Assembly (NCBI GenBank): GCA_900542425.1
Contig: UQNQ01000009.1
Coordinates: forward strand, 1 to 61,197
Length of the DNA: 61,197 nt
From: an uncultured Eubacteriales bacterium
Lineage (GTDB): Bacteria; Bacillota; Clostridia; Oscillospirales; CAG-272
Reading direction: 5' to 3'
The notes under the pieces: generated by a model
Databases searched by the model: none
Told to the model about the DNA's origin: nothing
Seen by the model: the letters and a program-made list of their open reading frames with translations, nothing else
Shown here: piece by piece, positions 44,720-53,582 of the stretch
Position numbering within the stretch: position 1 is the first letter of the stretch
Layout: every line of letters begins with the position of its first letter
Program-made: the position numbers and the translations under genes

Positions 44720-45982
44720 TCAATTTTCTGATGAATTTCTCAAACTTTCTCTTTTCTTCTTTTTATTCATGGCAACAATACAAATGGCAATGACCGCAAT
44801 CACAACCGCTGCAACAGCAATCCAAAATCCGGTGGAAAGTCCTCCTACGCTGATGGTAATCCACAGATCATCCAGAAGTTTGTTTGTTTCATCGGAAAGA
44901 TTGATGAATTTTTCTGTTTTTGAGAGTATTTCCTCACTTGGATATGCATATTCATTTGCGGCGAGATCCGGGTCAATTAATTCCTTTGCTGCATCGATCG
45001 GTGTGGAATAACCGGTCGCACCGCAGTTCTCGGCGGAAATTTTCGGCTCGCACATAAAATTGATAAACATTTCTGCCGCTTCTTTGTTTTTGCTGCCTTT
45101 TGGAATACACATTGCGTCGACAAAGAAATTGGAGCCTTCCTTCGGGAAAGCAAATGCAAGATTTTCGTTTTCTTCATGCATAGTAATGAAGTCTCCTGCA
45201 TAATACGGAGCAACCCATGCATTCTCTTCTTCCATCTTATCAAAAATCTGGTCCATGACATACGCCTGAACAAGAGGTTTCTGCTCTTTGAGAAGCTCGG
45301 CTGCTTCGTTGATCTCGTCCTCGTTCTCAGTGTTGACAGAATAGCCCAGCTTTTCAAGTGCAATCGCAAATGCGTCACGGGAATTATCGAACATCAGAAT
45401 TTTTCCCTTATAGTCCTCATCCCAAAGGATGTCCCAGCTATCGACTGTCTTTGTCACATATTTTGTATTGTAAATAATACCAACCGTTCCCCATGTATAC
45501 GGAACACTGTATTCCATGGTCGGATCGTATTCGACATCACTCTTAAAGGTAGCGCTTACATATTTTTCAAAGTTCGGAATGTTTGCAAAATCAAGCTTTT
45601 CCAGCATGTCTTTTTCAATCATCCGGGAAATCATATAATCGGACGGAATGATAACATCATAATAAGCACTTCCGCTCTGAAGTTTAGAAAACAGTCCCTC
45701 ATTGGTATCAAACGTGGTATATTCCACATCGATTCCCGTCAAGTCCTCAAACATTTTGATGACATCTTCTGAACCGTCCGAGCCGTCGGCAATGTACTCG
45801 CCCCAGTTATACACGTAGAGTTTGACATTCTGTCCCTTGAACTTGGAGTAATATTCCTCGTCGAAAGCATACGGATCCGCTTCGTCTGTCGTATCGACAG
45901 GCAGCTCTTCCGCAAAAACGGAAACGACAGCGGATGAAACGATTAACATCGCACAAAGAAGAATGGCAAAGATTTTTTTCAT
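44720..45982 (-). CDS. potD: Spermidine/putrescine-binding protein with C-terminal membrane anchor
   Basis: Family 1 solute-binding protein of the polyamine ABC importer. The mature part has NVKLYVYNWGEYI, FEDLTGIDVEYTTFDTNE, YDVIIPSDYMISRMI and SVPYTWGTVGIIYNTKYV, all characteristic of PotD. The start at 45982 gives a signal peptide (KKIFAILLCAMLIVSSAVVSVFAEE) without a lipobox. An in-frame ATG at 46042 would add 20 residues before it. The C terminus ends in a transmembrane helix (FWIAVAAVVIAVIAICIVAM, about residues 386-405) and a basic tail. This suggests membrane anchoring by that helix instead of a lipid, which is unusual. It is the last pot gene, after potC. Confidence 0.93.
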   Translation of the reverse strand: MKKIFAILLCAMLIVSSAVVSVFAEELPVDTTDEADPYAFDEEYYSKFKGQNVKLYVYNWGEYIADGSDGSEDVIKMFEDLTGIDVEYTTFDTNEGLFSKLQSGSAYYDVIIPSDYMISRMIEKDMLEKLDFANIPNFEKYVSATFKSDVEYDPTMEYSVPYTWGTVGIIYNTKYVTKTVDSWDILWDEDYKGKILMFDNSRDAFAIALEKLGYSVNTENEDEINEAAELLKEQKPLVQAYVMDQIFDKMEEENAWVAPYYAGDFITMHEENENLAFAFPKEGSNFFVDAMCIPKGSKNKEAAEMFINFMCEPKISAENCGATGYSTPIDAAKELIDPDLAANEYAYPSEEILSKTEKFINLSDETNKLLDDLWITISVGGLSTGFWIAVAAVVIAVIAICIVAMNKKKKRESLRNSSEN

Positions 45983-46038
45983 TTTCTGATTGAAATTCCT
46001 TTCATGATATAAAATATTATGAAATGCGGACTTTGAAA

Positions 46039-46842
46039 TCAAAGCCTCATCATTTTCTTTTCTCTTGCGCGTTCCGCTTTAATCGACCGTACATTCACGG
46101 CGAGCAGAACAACAAGCACGATGACAAACATAATCGTCGAAAGTGCATTGATCTCCGGACTGACGCGTTTTTTCACCATGGAATAAATCGTAATCGAAAG
46201 CGTCTGCACATTTCCGGCAGTAAAATAACTAACAACAAAATCGTCAAGCGAATACGTAAATGCCATCAGAAAACCTGTAAGAATTCCGGGCATGATTTCC
46301 GGTACAATCACCTTGAAAAACGCTCGCGACGGATTGCAGCCAAGATCAAGAGCCGCTTCATACATGTTTTTGTTGATCTGGCGAAGTTTCGGCAGAACCG
46401 AAAGAAACACCGTCGGCACACAAAAAGACACATGCGCGATAATCAACGACAGAAAGCCTCCTGACATATGGGCAAGGGAGAACAGTAACATCAGAGAGAC
46501 ACCCATCACAATCTCAGGGCTTAACATCGGCAAATACGTCACATTTTTGATGGCGCTCTTCACTTTCTTGTTTTTCATAGAGAAAACCCCGAGCGCCGCC
46601 CCGGTTCCGAGAATCGTAGAAATGACGGATGCCGCAGCCGCTACAATCAGCGTATTGACAAGAGAACTCAAAATCAACTCATTGGAAAAGAGATCCTCAT
46701 ACCATTTCAGCGAAAAACCGCTCCATGAATATCCTTTGGAAGCGTTGAACGAAAAAGCAATCAGGACAAAAATCGGCAGATATAAGAACAGCAGCATTAA
46801 TGCGATATAAATGCCGGACAATGTTTTTCCTTTTTTGGTCAT
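46039..46842 (-). CDS. potC: Polyamine ABC transporter permease PotC
   Basis: A 267-residue permease with six predicted helices (first: GIYIALMLLFLYLPIFVLIAF). The EAA loop that contacts the ATPase reads YEAALDLGCNPSRAFFKVIVPEIMPGI in its region, with EAA, G and the final P-G at the usual spacing. With PotB it forms the membrane channel for spermidine/putrescine. It overlaps potB by four bases and potD by the end, consistent with coupled translation. Confidence 0.94.
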   Translation of the reverse strand: MTKKGKTLSGIYIALMLLFLYLPIFVLIAFSFNASKGYSWSGFSLKWYEDLFSNELILSSLVNTLIVAAAASVISTILGTGAALGVFSMKNKKVKSAIKNVTYLPMLSPEIVMGVSLMLLFSLAHMSGGFLSLIIAHVSFCVPTVFLSVLPKLRQINKNMYEAALDLGCNPSRAFFKVIVPEIMPGILTGFLMAFTYSLDDFVVSYFTAGNVQTLSITIYSMVKKRVSPEINALSTIMFVIVLVVLLAVNVRSIKAERAREKKMMRL

Positions 46843-47660
46843 ACGAGCGCCTCCTCTGCATCCTCGCTGTCAAGCCGGTTGAAAATCGCCATGGTGATCA
46901 GTACGACAACCATCAAAAGAAGCGAGGTTGCCGATCCGCAGTTGAGATCATAGGAATTACCGAGGAACTGCGTCTCAATCAGATCTCCGATCAGATAGTT
47001 GCCGGATCCTCCGAGCATGCCGCTGATAACAAACGTACTGACGGCCGGAACAAAAACCATTGTCGTACCGGAAATGATTCCCGGCATGCTCAGCGGAAGA
47101 ACGACCCGGCGGAACGTAGCAAAAAAGCCGGCGCCGAGATCTCCCGCAGCCTCCACAAGGCTTTTGTCAATTTTGGTCATCACAGAATAAAGCGGAAGAA
47201 TCATAAACGGAATATAATTATAAACCATACCCAGCACAACGGCGCCTTGCGTATTGATTAACTTGAGCGATGACAATCCGATGGCATTCAAAAAAGAGTT
47301 AATAATTCCTTTATCTTCAAGCAGCGCCTGCCATGCATAGGTACGAAGCAAAAAATTCATCCACATGGGAAGCATCACAAGCATCGTCATCATTTTCTGA
47401 CGGGAAAAAGAAAGTCTCGACATCGCATAAGCAAACGGATAGGCAAATACAAGACAAATCACCGTTGCAATGGCCGCAAGATAGATGCTTTTGATCAGCG
47501 TAGGCAGATATCCGACCGCCTGCTCGATATTTTGAAACGTAAACGCGCCCGATTTATCCGTAAAAGCAAAATAAATCACAAGCAGCATCGGAAGAATGGT
47601 AAAAAGAAGCATCCAGACAATATAAGGATAAGACGTCCACTTTGCGTTGAGCTTAATCAA
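46839..47660 (-). CDS. potB: Polyamine ABC transporter permease PotB
   Basis: A permease of about 273 residues with six predicted helices (first: YIVWMLLFTILPMLLVIYFAF) and the EAA loop VEAAGDLGAGFFATFRRVVLPLSMPGI, where the key residues EAA-DLG are conserved. A GTG at 47669 lies directly on the ribosome binding site, so the TTG at 47660, eight bases after GGAGG, is the better start. It overlaps the end of potA by eight bases. Paired with PotC in the importer. Confidence 0.92.
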   Translation of the reverse strand: MIKLNAKWTSYPYIVWMLLFTILPMLLVIYFAFTDKSGAFTFQNIEQAVGYLPTLIKSIYLAAIATVICLVFAYPFAYAMSRLSFSRQKMMTMLVMLPMWMNFLLRTYAWQALLEDKGIINSFLNAIGLSSLKLINTQGAVVLGMVYNYIPFMILPLYSVMTKIDKSLVEAAGDLGAGFFATFRRVVLPLSMPGIISGTTMVFVPAVSTFVISGMLGGSGNYLIGDLIETQFLGNSYDLNCGSATSLLLMVVVLITMAIFNRLDSEDAEEALV

Positions 47661-48762
47661 TTTCCTCACCTCCGGACATGGAGGTTTCTCCCTGCGGAAC
47701 CGTTTCCGATTTGTGCATGATATGAATATCCTCAGGCGTGATTCTTAGCCCGATTTGTGACCCGACAGGAGAAAAATCCGTCGAATGGACACGCCATACT
47801 TTCCCAAGACATTCCACAAGCATTTCATAATGAACGCCTTTGAACGTAACCGCCGTAACCGTTCCGCAAAGGAAATCCTCCGTCGGCTGTGTAATTTCAA
47901 TATCCTCCGGACGAACAACAACATCTACAGGCTCATCCTTCTCAAAGCCTGCATCGACGCATTCGTAAGGTCTTCCTTCGAATTCAACGAGGTAATCCGC
48001 ATGCATAATACCGGGGACGATGTTGCTTTCCCCAATAAAGCTTGCTGTAAAAGCGTTGATCGGTTCATTGTAAATATCCTGAGGAGTGCCGATCTGCTGG
48101 ATGACGCCTCCGTTCATGACAACAACAGTGTCACTCATGGTAAGAGCTTCCTCTTGATCGTGCGTAACATAAACAAAAGTAATCCCCAGCCGCTGCTGGA
48201 TTTTCTTCAGCTCAAACTGCATCTCCTTGCGAAGCTTCAAATCAAGCGCGCCGAGCGGTTCGTCAAGAAGAAGCACCTTGGGATTGCCCGCAAGCGCGCG
48301 CGCAATCGCAACACGCTGCTGTTGACCGCCGGAAAGAAGATCGACGCTGCGCGCCTCAAATCCGGAAAGATTGACAAGCGCCAACATTTCCCGCACGCGG
48401 GAAATGATTTCTTTTTCCGGTGTTTTGACAAGCCGCAGCCCGAACGCAACATTTTCAAATACGTCAAGATGCGGAAACAGTGCATATTTCTGAAAGACCG
48501 TATTGACCTGCCGCTTATAAGGAGGAAGATCGTTGATTCTCTTTCCGAGGAAACAAACATCTCCCGCGTCCGGTGTGACAAAACCGCCGATGATACGCAG
48601 CGTTGTCGTTTTTCCGCAGCCGGACGGTCCTAGTAGCGTGATAAATTCCTTATCATGGATATCGAGATCGATTCCCTTAAGGACCTGTTCGCCGTTAAAG
48701 CTTTTCGAAATATTCCGAAGCTCAATGATTTTCGTGTTTTGATCCATTTCTGCTAAGCTCAC
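47653..48762 (-). CDS. potA: Polyamine ABC transporter ATP-binding protein
   Basis: A 369-residue ATPase energising polyamine uptake. Walker A is GPSGCGKTTT, signature LSGGQQQR, Walker B LLLDEPLGALD and switch THDQEEAL. The C-terminal TOBE/regulatory domain (VVRPEDIEITQPTE, TFKGVHYEMLVECLG) is full length. The start is uncertain: GTG at 48762 and ATG at 48747 both lack a clear ribosome binding site, which is odd for this genome. The first four genes of the operon run potA-potB-potC-potD with overlaps, and a structured region precedes potA. Confidence 0.93.
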   Translation of the reverse strand: MSLAEMDQNTKIIELRNISKSFNGEQVLKGIDLDIHDKEFITLLGPSGCGKTTTLRIIGGFVTPDAGDVCFLGKRINDLPPYKRQVNTVFQKYALFPHLDVFENVAFGLRLVKTPEKEIISRVREMLALVNLSGFEARSVDLLSGGQQQRVAIARALAGNPKVLLLDEPLGALDLKLRKEMQFELKKIQQRLGITFVYVTHDQEEALTMSDTVVVMNGGVIQQIGTPQDIYNEPINAFTASFIGESNIVPGIMHADYLVEFEGRPYECVDAGFEKDEPVDVVVRPEDIEITQPTEDFLCGTVTAVTFKGVHYEMLVECLGKVWRVHSTDFSPVGSQIGLRITPEDIHIMHKSETVPQGETSMSGGEEID

Positions 48763-48836
48763 TTTTTTTAAGAATTTCGTGCGCCACCCCGCTTCCAGGG
48801 AAGCTGCCTGCGCACCGGACGGAAATTCCCGTCAAG
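48763..48836 (-). other. Structured segment directly before potA
   Basis: Two stem-loops can form: GTGCGC with GCGCAC (48779-48784 and 48810-48815), enclosing GCTTC/GAAGC with an asymmetric internal loop, and a small ACGG/CCGT hairpin (48819-48832). The segment is GC-rich compared with its surroundings, while no ribosome binding site is seen near the potA start. It may influence translation of potA or be a dispersed intergenic repeat. Confidence 0.45.
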
Positions 48837-48839
48837 CCT

Positions 48840-48945
48840 AAAAAAATGCACGAAAAAAAGATTTTTTCCGTGCATTAAAAAGTGCCGTGAACGATATCAA
48901 AATCATATTTTGAAAAGGACTTTTTTTGATCGATCCTAAATTCAC
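48840..48945 (-). ncRNA. Predicted short leader or small RNA with terminator
   Basis: A transcript begun at the promoter just upstream would start near 48945. It could fold GTGAA (48945-48941) with TTCAC (48891-48887) around two hairpins, AGGA/TCCT and TCAAAAT/ATTTTGA. It then reaches a perfect terminator stem (AATGCACG with CGTGCATT) followed by T7. This gives either a roughly 105-nt small RNA or an attenuator leader for the pot operon. It matches no riboswitch class I know. Confidence 0.55.
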
Positions 48946-48951
48946 AAGGGC

Positions 48952-48980
48952 ATTATAGCAGATAATAGAGCAAATTGCAA
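48952..48980 (-). promoter_or_regulatory. Strong promoter upstream of the pot leader
   Basis: On the minus strand TTGCAA, exact 17-bp spacer, TATAAT. Confidence 0.8.
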
Positions 48981-49098
48981 GTTTTTTTGAAAAATTTCTA
49001 AAAAAACTTTGAAATTTCTGATTTTTTCTGAAAATCCTCCCGCTTAAATCAAAAATCTTGTAAAAATCTCTGTTTTATTTTGAAATTCTCGGGAATTC

Positions 49099-51480
49099 TC
49101 ACGCCGCATCCTCGGAGGTCTCCGAAATTTTCCTCACACGGACAAGTTCTACCGTCATATCGTCGGCACGCGCTGCCGCACCCTGTGCGGCATGGATAAT
49201 TTTTTCCGCCATCACACCGAGATTATCTGTCCATTCCGTCGAAATAAATTCCACAAACCACGCGGGATCTCCGGTCTCACACGCCTCGATGTCGGATGCC
49301 ACACCATCTGAGCAAAGCAAAATAACATCGCCGTCCTCAAGCTCAAATTCCGTTACCTCTGCCGAGACCTGAGGGACAATTCCGATCGGGAAGGTGCCCG
49401 ACGCAATTTTATAAAGGTGTTTTTCGCGAATGACATAAGACGGGACGGCGCCGCTTTTGATGAAAGAGGCAATTCCCTGCATAAGATCCACCTCTAAAAG
49501 ATCCACCGTCGCAAAGCACTCCGTACTCTTCGAACAAACCAGGTTATTCAGCATTTCCAACGTCGTGGATTTTTTGTTGCCGCAGGCAAGCATCTTTTCG
49601 AGAAAAACACGACACATCCGCGAGGTCAGCGCAGCATCTTCGCCGCTTCCCATTCCGTCACAGATGAAGCAATAGAAATAATCGTCATAGCTCTTTACAA
49701 CCGAAACGCTGTCCCCGCAGACATTCTCTCCTTTTTTGGAGACTTGCTTCCCGGAATACTCCACTGTATAGCATGGCGTACTTTCCAGTGTCAGGGCGCT
49801 TCTTCCGTTTTCCAGCATAAATTCCGGCATACTGAATTTGACGCCGCAGATCGCTTCACAAATTTCTCGAATCGCCGCCGGACGAAGCTCTGTACGAGCA
49901 ATATCCGGCCCCGTAGCAATCACATATTTCTTACGGTCGCCGCATACGACAAGATTCTCTGCGCGCAGTCCCGAGCGCAAGAATCTGCGGCGTAGCCGGT
50001 CAGACAAAACCTTGTCGACATTGAACTGGATTGTGCCTTCGGAGGCGGCGTCCGCAAACATTTGTGCCATCGCCTCATAATCGAAAGCGAAAATCTGAGT
50101 TTTATCCTCCCGAATTGCCTCCTCCAGCATTTTTGCGGAACAGACACTGATCTCTTTCGCGATGGCATCAAGCATCGGACATTTTACTTTCGTTATTTCA
50201 TAAAGTTTTTCCCGGTCGATTTTTCCGGAAGCCATCAGACGCGAGGCCAGCTTGTCCGAGGCTTTGTCTGATTCCATTTCTTCTAAGCCGCGGCAAGTAC
50301 ATTCATTTGGACACATTTCGCAGTGTCGCCGCCAAATCTGCATGCATTTTTCGCTGAGTTTTTCAGGTCTAGGACGACGAAATTTTTCGGAAAGGCTGTG
50401 CATAATCGAAGAAAGGGCATTCATAGAGCCGGCAATGCTTTCCATTCGCCGTTCGCGCTCCTCTTCTCTGCGGCGCGCAATGAGTTCCCTGCAATCCGAA
50501 GCCTCGGCGGGTACCGCTTTCATAGAAAAAGACGGAAGGATCCGAAGCATCGCCGGTACGGCGATGAGAACAGCCGCTGTAATAATTTCCGGCAAAAATG
50601 CGGAAATCGCCTCTGTGCCGCTGAAATACAACGCGCCACAGATCATAACGGCAATAGAACCCGCAGCCGCAAGTAAACTGTTCACCTCGAAAAAAATCCC
50701 GGCGATAAGGCCCGAAAGCGCAAAAATAGGGGCATAGATCCCGCCGCAGGCAAGACCGCAGAGCAGTCCTACCGCAGAACTGCGGGTCGGCTGTCCAAGC
50801 CATCCGACATAAAGTGTTATCATATAAGAAACAACAAGTCCGATCGAAAAAGTTCCAATGTAAAGATTGACCAGAGACAATGATAAGCAGAAAGCCGCCG
50901 CCCCCAGTCCCGCTTCAAACGCCGGCGTAAAGCGGTATTCCGGCTCAAAGAAAAAAGAAAGTAAAAAAGCAAACGATGCGGCACACACCGTGTTCAGCGC
51001 AAGAGAGGCAATGTCATAAAGTTCAGATCCTGCCTGGATAGCGCCAATTAAAGAAAATCCAAGCGTAAAAATGGCACAAAGTAAAACACGGGCAGATACG
51101 GAATCGGGGAGCCGTCCTGTTTTTCGTATCGTTTTTCGTCCGTATACCGCAACGCACAGTAAAATCCGGCATGCACAAAGTGCCGCGGCGCTGAGCCCGA
51201 ACAGCAAAAGATCCTCTCCCGCCGCATACGCATATGCGCATCGCAGAAGGACACCGATTAAAGCAAATACCGAATATTTCGGCACTGCAGCAACCAGCGC
51301 GCTCCCAAGCGGATAAGCGCCAAGCGGAAATTCCGTTCCACCGAAGAAAAAGCCTATAATCATCGTTCCGACGGCACCCGCCGCCTTTCGGAATCCCGCC
51401 GCCGTATTTGTCGGACAGACGGCTACGCGCCGTTCTCTTCCGGATGTCGGTTCCAATTCTTTGATTCTTTCATCTGTCAA
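49099..51480 (-). CDS. spoIIE: Stage II sporulation protein E
   Basis: The phosphatase that activates sigma-F in the forespore by dephosphorylating SpoIIAA, and also acts at the polar septum. About ten N-terminal transmembrane helices (roughly residues 30-330) precede a central FtsZ-interaction region (to about 575). The C-terminal PP2C domain carries CGDSVSVV, ICDGMGSGEDAA and LLCSDGVASD, keeping the metal-binding Asp residues. The frame extends 58 codons further upstream, but that part is not family-like. AAAGGA nine bases before the TTG at 51480 supports the shorter protein of about 793 residues. An 0A box lies upstream. Confidence 0.94.
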   Translation of the reverse strand: MTDERIKELEPTSGRERRVAVCPTNTAAGFRKAAGAVGTMIIGFFFGGTEFPLGAYPLGSALVAAVPKYSVFALIGVLLRCAYAYAAGEDLLLFGLSAAALCACRILLCVAVYGRKTIRKTGRLPDSVSARVLLCAIFTLGFSLIGAIQAGSELYDIASLALNTVCAASFAFLLSFFFEPEYRFTPAFEAGLGAAAFCLSLSLVNLYIGTFSIGLVVSYMITLYVGWLGQPTRSSAVGLLCGLACGGIYAPIFALSGLIAGIFFEVNSLLAAAGSIAVMICGALYFSGTEAISAFLPEIITAAVLIAVPAMLRILPSFSMKAVPAEASDCRELIARRREEERERRMESIAGSMNALSSIMHSLSEKFRRPRPEKLSEKCMQIWRRHCEMCPNECTCRGLEEMESDKASDKLASRLMASGKIDREKLYEITKVKCPMLDAIAKEISVCSAKMLEEAIREDKTQIFAFDYEAMAQMFADAASEGTIQFNVDKVLSDRLRRRFLRSGLRAENLVVCGDRKKYVIATGPDIARTELRPAAIREICEAICGVKFSMPEFMLENGRSALTLESTPCYTVEYSGKQVSKKGENVCGDSVSVVKSYDDYFYCFICDGMGSGEDAALTSRMCRVFLEKMLACGNKKSTTLEMLNNLVCSKSTECFATVDLLEVDLMQGIASFIKSGAVPSYVIREKHLYKIASGTFPIGIVPQVSAEVTEFELEDGDVILLCSDGVASDIEACETGDPAWFVEFISTEWTDNLGVMAEKIIHAAQGAAARADDMTVELVRVRKISETSEDAA

Positions 51481-51680
51481 AGCGTTATCATCCTTTCGTT
51501 TTGAAACTTCTGGAAAATCTTTTCCACCCCATGTACAAGCATACACGAAAACATAAAAAGAGAGCGTCGATTCCGCACTGTCGCGTAAGACAACTTTTCG
51601 TCTCATCGCAGCAAATTGGCACGCTCTCTGTAAGATCCTTTTGACAAATGACACTTTATGGGATTATTTGCGAAAACTTT

Positions 51681-51687
51681 TTCGACA
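51681..51687 (-). promoter_or_regulatory. Putative Spo0A box upstream of spoIIE
   Basis: The minus strand reads TGTCGAAA, matching the TGNCGAA core of Spo0A sites. It lies about 200 bp before the chosen start. Confidence 0.45.
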
Positions 51688-51774
51688 CCGCACCGATTTT
51701 TTTACCACACCATCCTAACCGGATAAGCTCCGGCGCGGTCGTAATGCCCTTTTTTTCACAAAGTCACCTTGAAT

Positions 51775-52845
51775 TTACGCAGCAAGGCAGGATTCCGTCA
51801 CGTTTGCTTCGGTAAGCTCAGAGAGCATGTTTTCAATGAAAATTCCATAACCCTCTGTTGGATTTGACACCAGCACATGCGTAACGGCACCGATAATCTT
51901 TCCGTTTTGAATAATCGGACTGCCGCTCATGCCCTGAACAATTCCGCCTGTTTTTTCAAGAAGCGCTTTATCTGTTACACGTACGGAAAAGTTTCTGCCG
52001 TTTCCGCTTTTATCAATTTTTGAAATTTCAATTTCATATTTTTGACGTCCGTCGCCGTCAACCGTTGTAAAAATATAAGCCTTGCCTTCTTTTACTTCGG
52101 AAGATCGTCCAACTGGATAAAGTTCTTCCGAAAGTCCCTCCGGCAATTCGCTTAACACGCCGTATATACCGGATTCCGTATTTTTCAAAAGCTTACCCTG
52201 CTTATAGCCGGTAAAGGAACCTCGAAGTTCACCGGGTACACCCGCACGCCCGGGAGTAATTCCCGAAAGGGCAACCTCCTCGGCGCTTCCGTATGCGAAC
52301 GGTACCAGAGCACCGCTTTCCGCATCACAAATTCCATGTCCCAATCCAGCGAACACTTTGGTTTCCGGATCGATAAAAGTTACGGTTCCGATGCCTGCTG
52401 CGCTGTCTTTGATCCAAACGCCAAGCTTATATTCGCCGAATTCATCCGGAATCGGCTGGACCGTTGCTGTACGCTCCAGACCTCCGCTTCGATATTCAAG
52501 CTTCACTTCAGCGCCGTTCGAATTTCTGATGATCTCAGCAAATTCACCCACAGAACCGACTTTTTTTCCGTCAACCGCTGTGATAACATCGCCTTTTTTG
52601 ATTCCTGCGTCAGCCGCAGGTCCGCAATTTCCGCAGATTCCAACAACTACGACGCCATCTGTGTGAAACTTTACTCCGAATGGAACACCCGCCGCAATCA
52701 GTTTTGTCTGCGCGAAGTTTTTTGCCACCGGCACGGCAGTCTCTTCTCCGTCTGCTTCGTCCGCCGCCAAAGCTCCGAAAGAAAAGCCCGCTGTCAGCAC
52801 AACGGCAAGTACCGCGCTCAAAATCGCTTTCACTTTGTTTCTCAT
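51775..52845 (-). CDS. spoIVB: Stage IV sporulation protein B (S55 serine peptidase)
   Basis: A forespore protease that triggers sigma-K processing by cleaving SpoIVFA in Bacillus. After a signal peptide or anchor (about 1-27), a PDZ domain (about 50-135: GVPFGVKFHTDGVVVVG, key GVKFxTDGVxVVG, and GIKKGDVITAVDG) leads to the S55 peptidase domain. The catalytic His is in GLGHGICD and the catalytic Ser in QGMSGSPII. The frame runs 87 codons further upstream, but GAAAGGCG lies just before the ATG at 52845, giving 356 residues. It lies directly upstream of spoIIE in the same direction. Confidence 0.94.
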   Translation of the reverse strand: MRNKVKAILSAVLAVVLTAGFSFGALAADEADGEETAVPVAKNFAQTKLIAAGVPFGVKFHTDGVVVVGICGNCGPAADAGIKKGDVITAVDGKKVGSVGEFAEIIRNSNGAEVKLEYRSGGLERTATVQPIPDEFGEYKLGVWIKDSAAGIGTVTFIDPETKVFAGLGHGICDAESGALVPFAYGSAEEVALSGITPGRAGVPGELRGSFTGYKQGKLLKNTESGIYGVLSELPEGLSEELYPVGRSSEVKEGKAYIFTTVDGDGRQKYEIEISKIDKSGNGRNFSVRVTDKALLEKTGGIVQGMSGSPIIQNGKIIGAVTHVLVSNPTEGYGIFIENMLSELTEANVTESCLAA

Positions 52846-53133
52846 GTTTTTCGCCTTTCGACGACTGTTACTTTTTTTAAAATCCACGGTGCCGCCAAGC
52901 CGCAGATTTTCCGCACGGCTTTTTGTCCGTGCTGTTTTTAATTTGCTTAATCTTCGGTTTTTTATGTGTAACAATTTTTTTGCATCTACCCAGATATTTT
53001 GTTTTTCTATTGAAAATACATTGATTCTTTGATATAATGTAAGTTGTTCCATTATCTTTCTCAGAGCATTCCCAAAAATAGAATTTGTTAAAAATAACAA
53101 TGACAACGCCGATCTGAGCGGAAAGGAGAAAGC

Positions 53134-53535
53134 ATGCGCGTCGCAATCGTCGGCTCCAGAAGCATTGAATACGATAAACTCAAAAAGGAAGCATATGAAT
53201 TGCTATGCCGGTATATTCCGGCAAATGCAACAGAAATCGTAAGCGGCGGCGCCGTCGGGATTGACACTCTCGCGGAAATTTACGCAAAGAACAATCATCT
53301 TCCGACCAAAATTTTCAAACCCGATTACGCAAAATACGGCAGACGTGCACCAATCATCCGCAATGATGAAATTATCTCTTACGCACAGTATGTGCTTGCC
53401 TTTTGGGATGGCAGTTCTCACGGAACAGCATACACGGTTGCAACCTGTATTAAGGAAGGTGTTCCGGTAAAAATTATCTCTCTTGAAAAAGAAATAAAAT
53501 CTGATATTACTAAAAATCATAATATTTTACAATAA
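53134..53535 (+). CDS. SLOG-family nucleotide-binding protein (DUF2493-like)
   Basis: A 133-residue Rossmann-like protein of the SLOG superfamily (DprA/YpsA/DUF2493 relatives). The start MRVAIVGSRSIE, EIVSGGAVGIDTLAEIYA (the glycine loop) and VLAFWDGSSHGTAYTV form the expected nucleotide-binding pattern. Proteins of this group are thought to sense or process nucleotide derivatives; the ligand is unknown. AAAGGAG precedes the ATG. It diverges from spoIVB and lies 47 bp before the PocR-AraC regulator. Confidence 0.87.
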   Translation: MRVAIVGSRSIEYDKLKKEAYELLCRYIPANATEIVSGGAVGIDTLAEIYAKNNHLPTKIFKPDYAKYGRRAPIIRNDEIISYAQYVLAFWDGSSHGTAYTVATCIKEGVPVKIISLEKEIKSDITKNHNILQ

Positions 53536-53582
53536 TTTTCGCTCCCGGTTGTATATAATAAAGTTTTAGAAAGGTCGTAACG

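Noticed and set aside
48779..48815. T-box-like GGGGTGGCGCAC segment before potA
   Set aside because: It superficially recalls the T-box core, but the following bases do not match and no terminator lies downstream of it.
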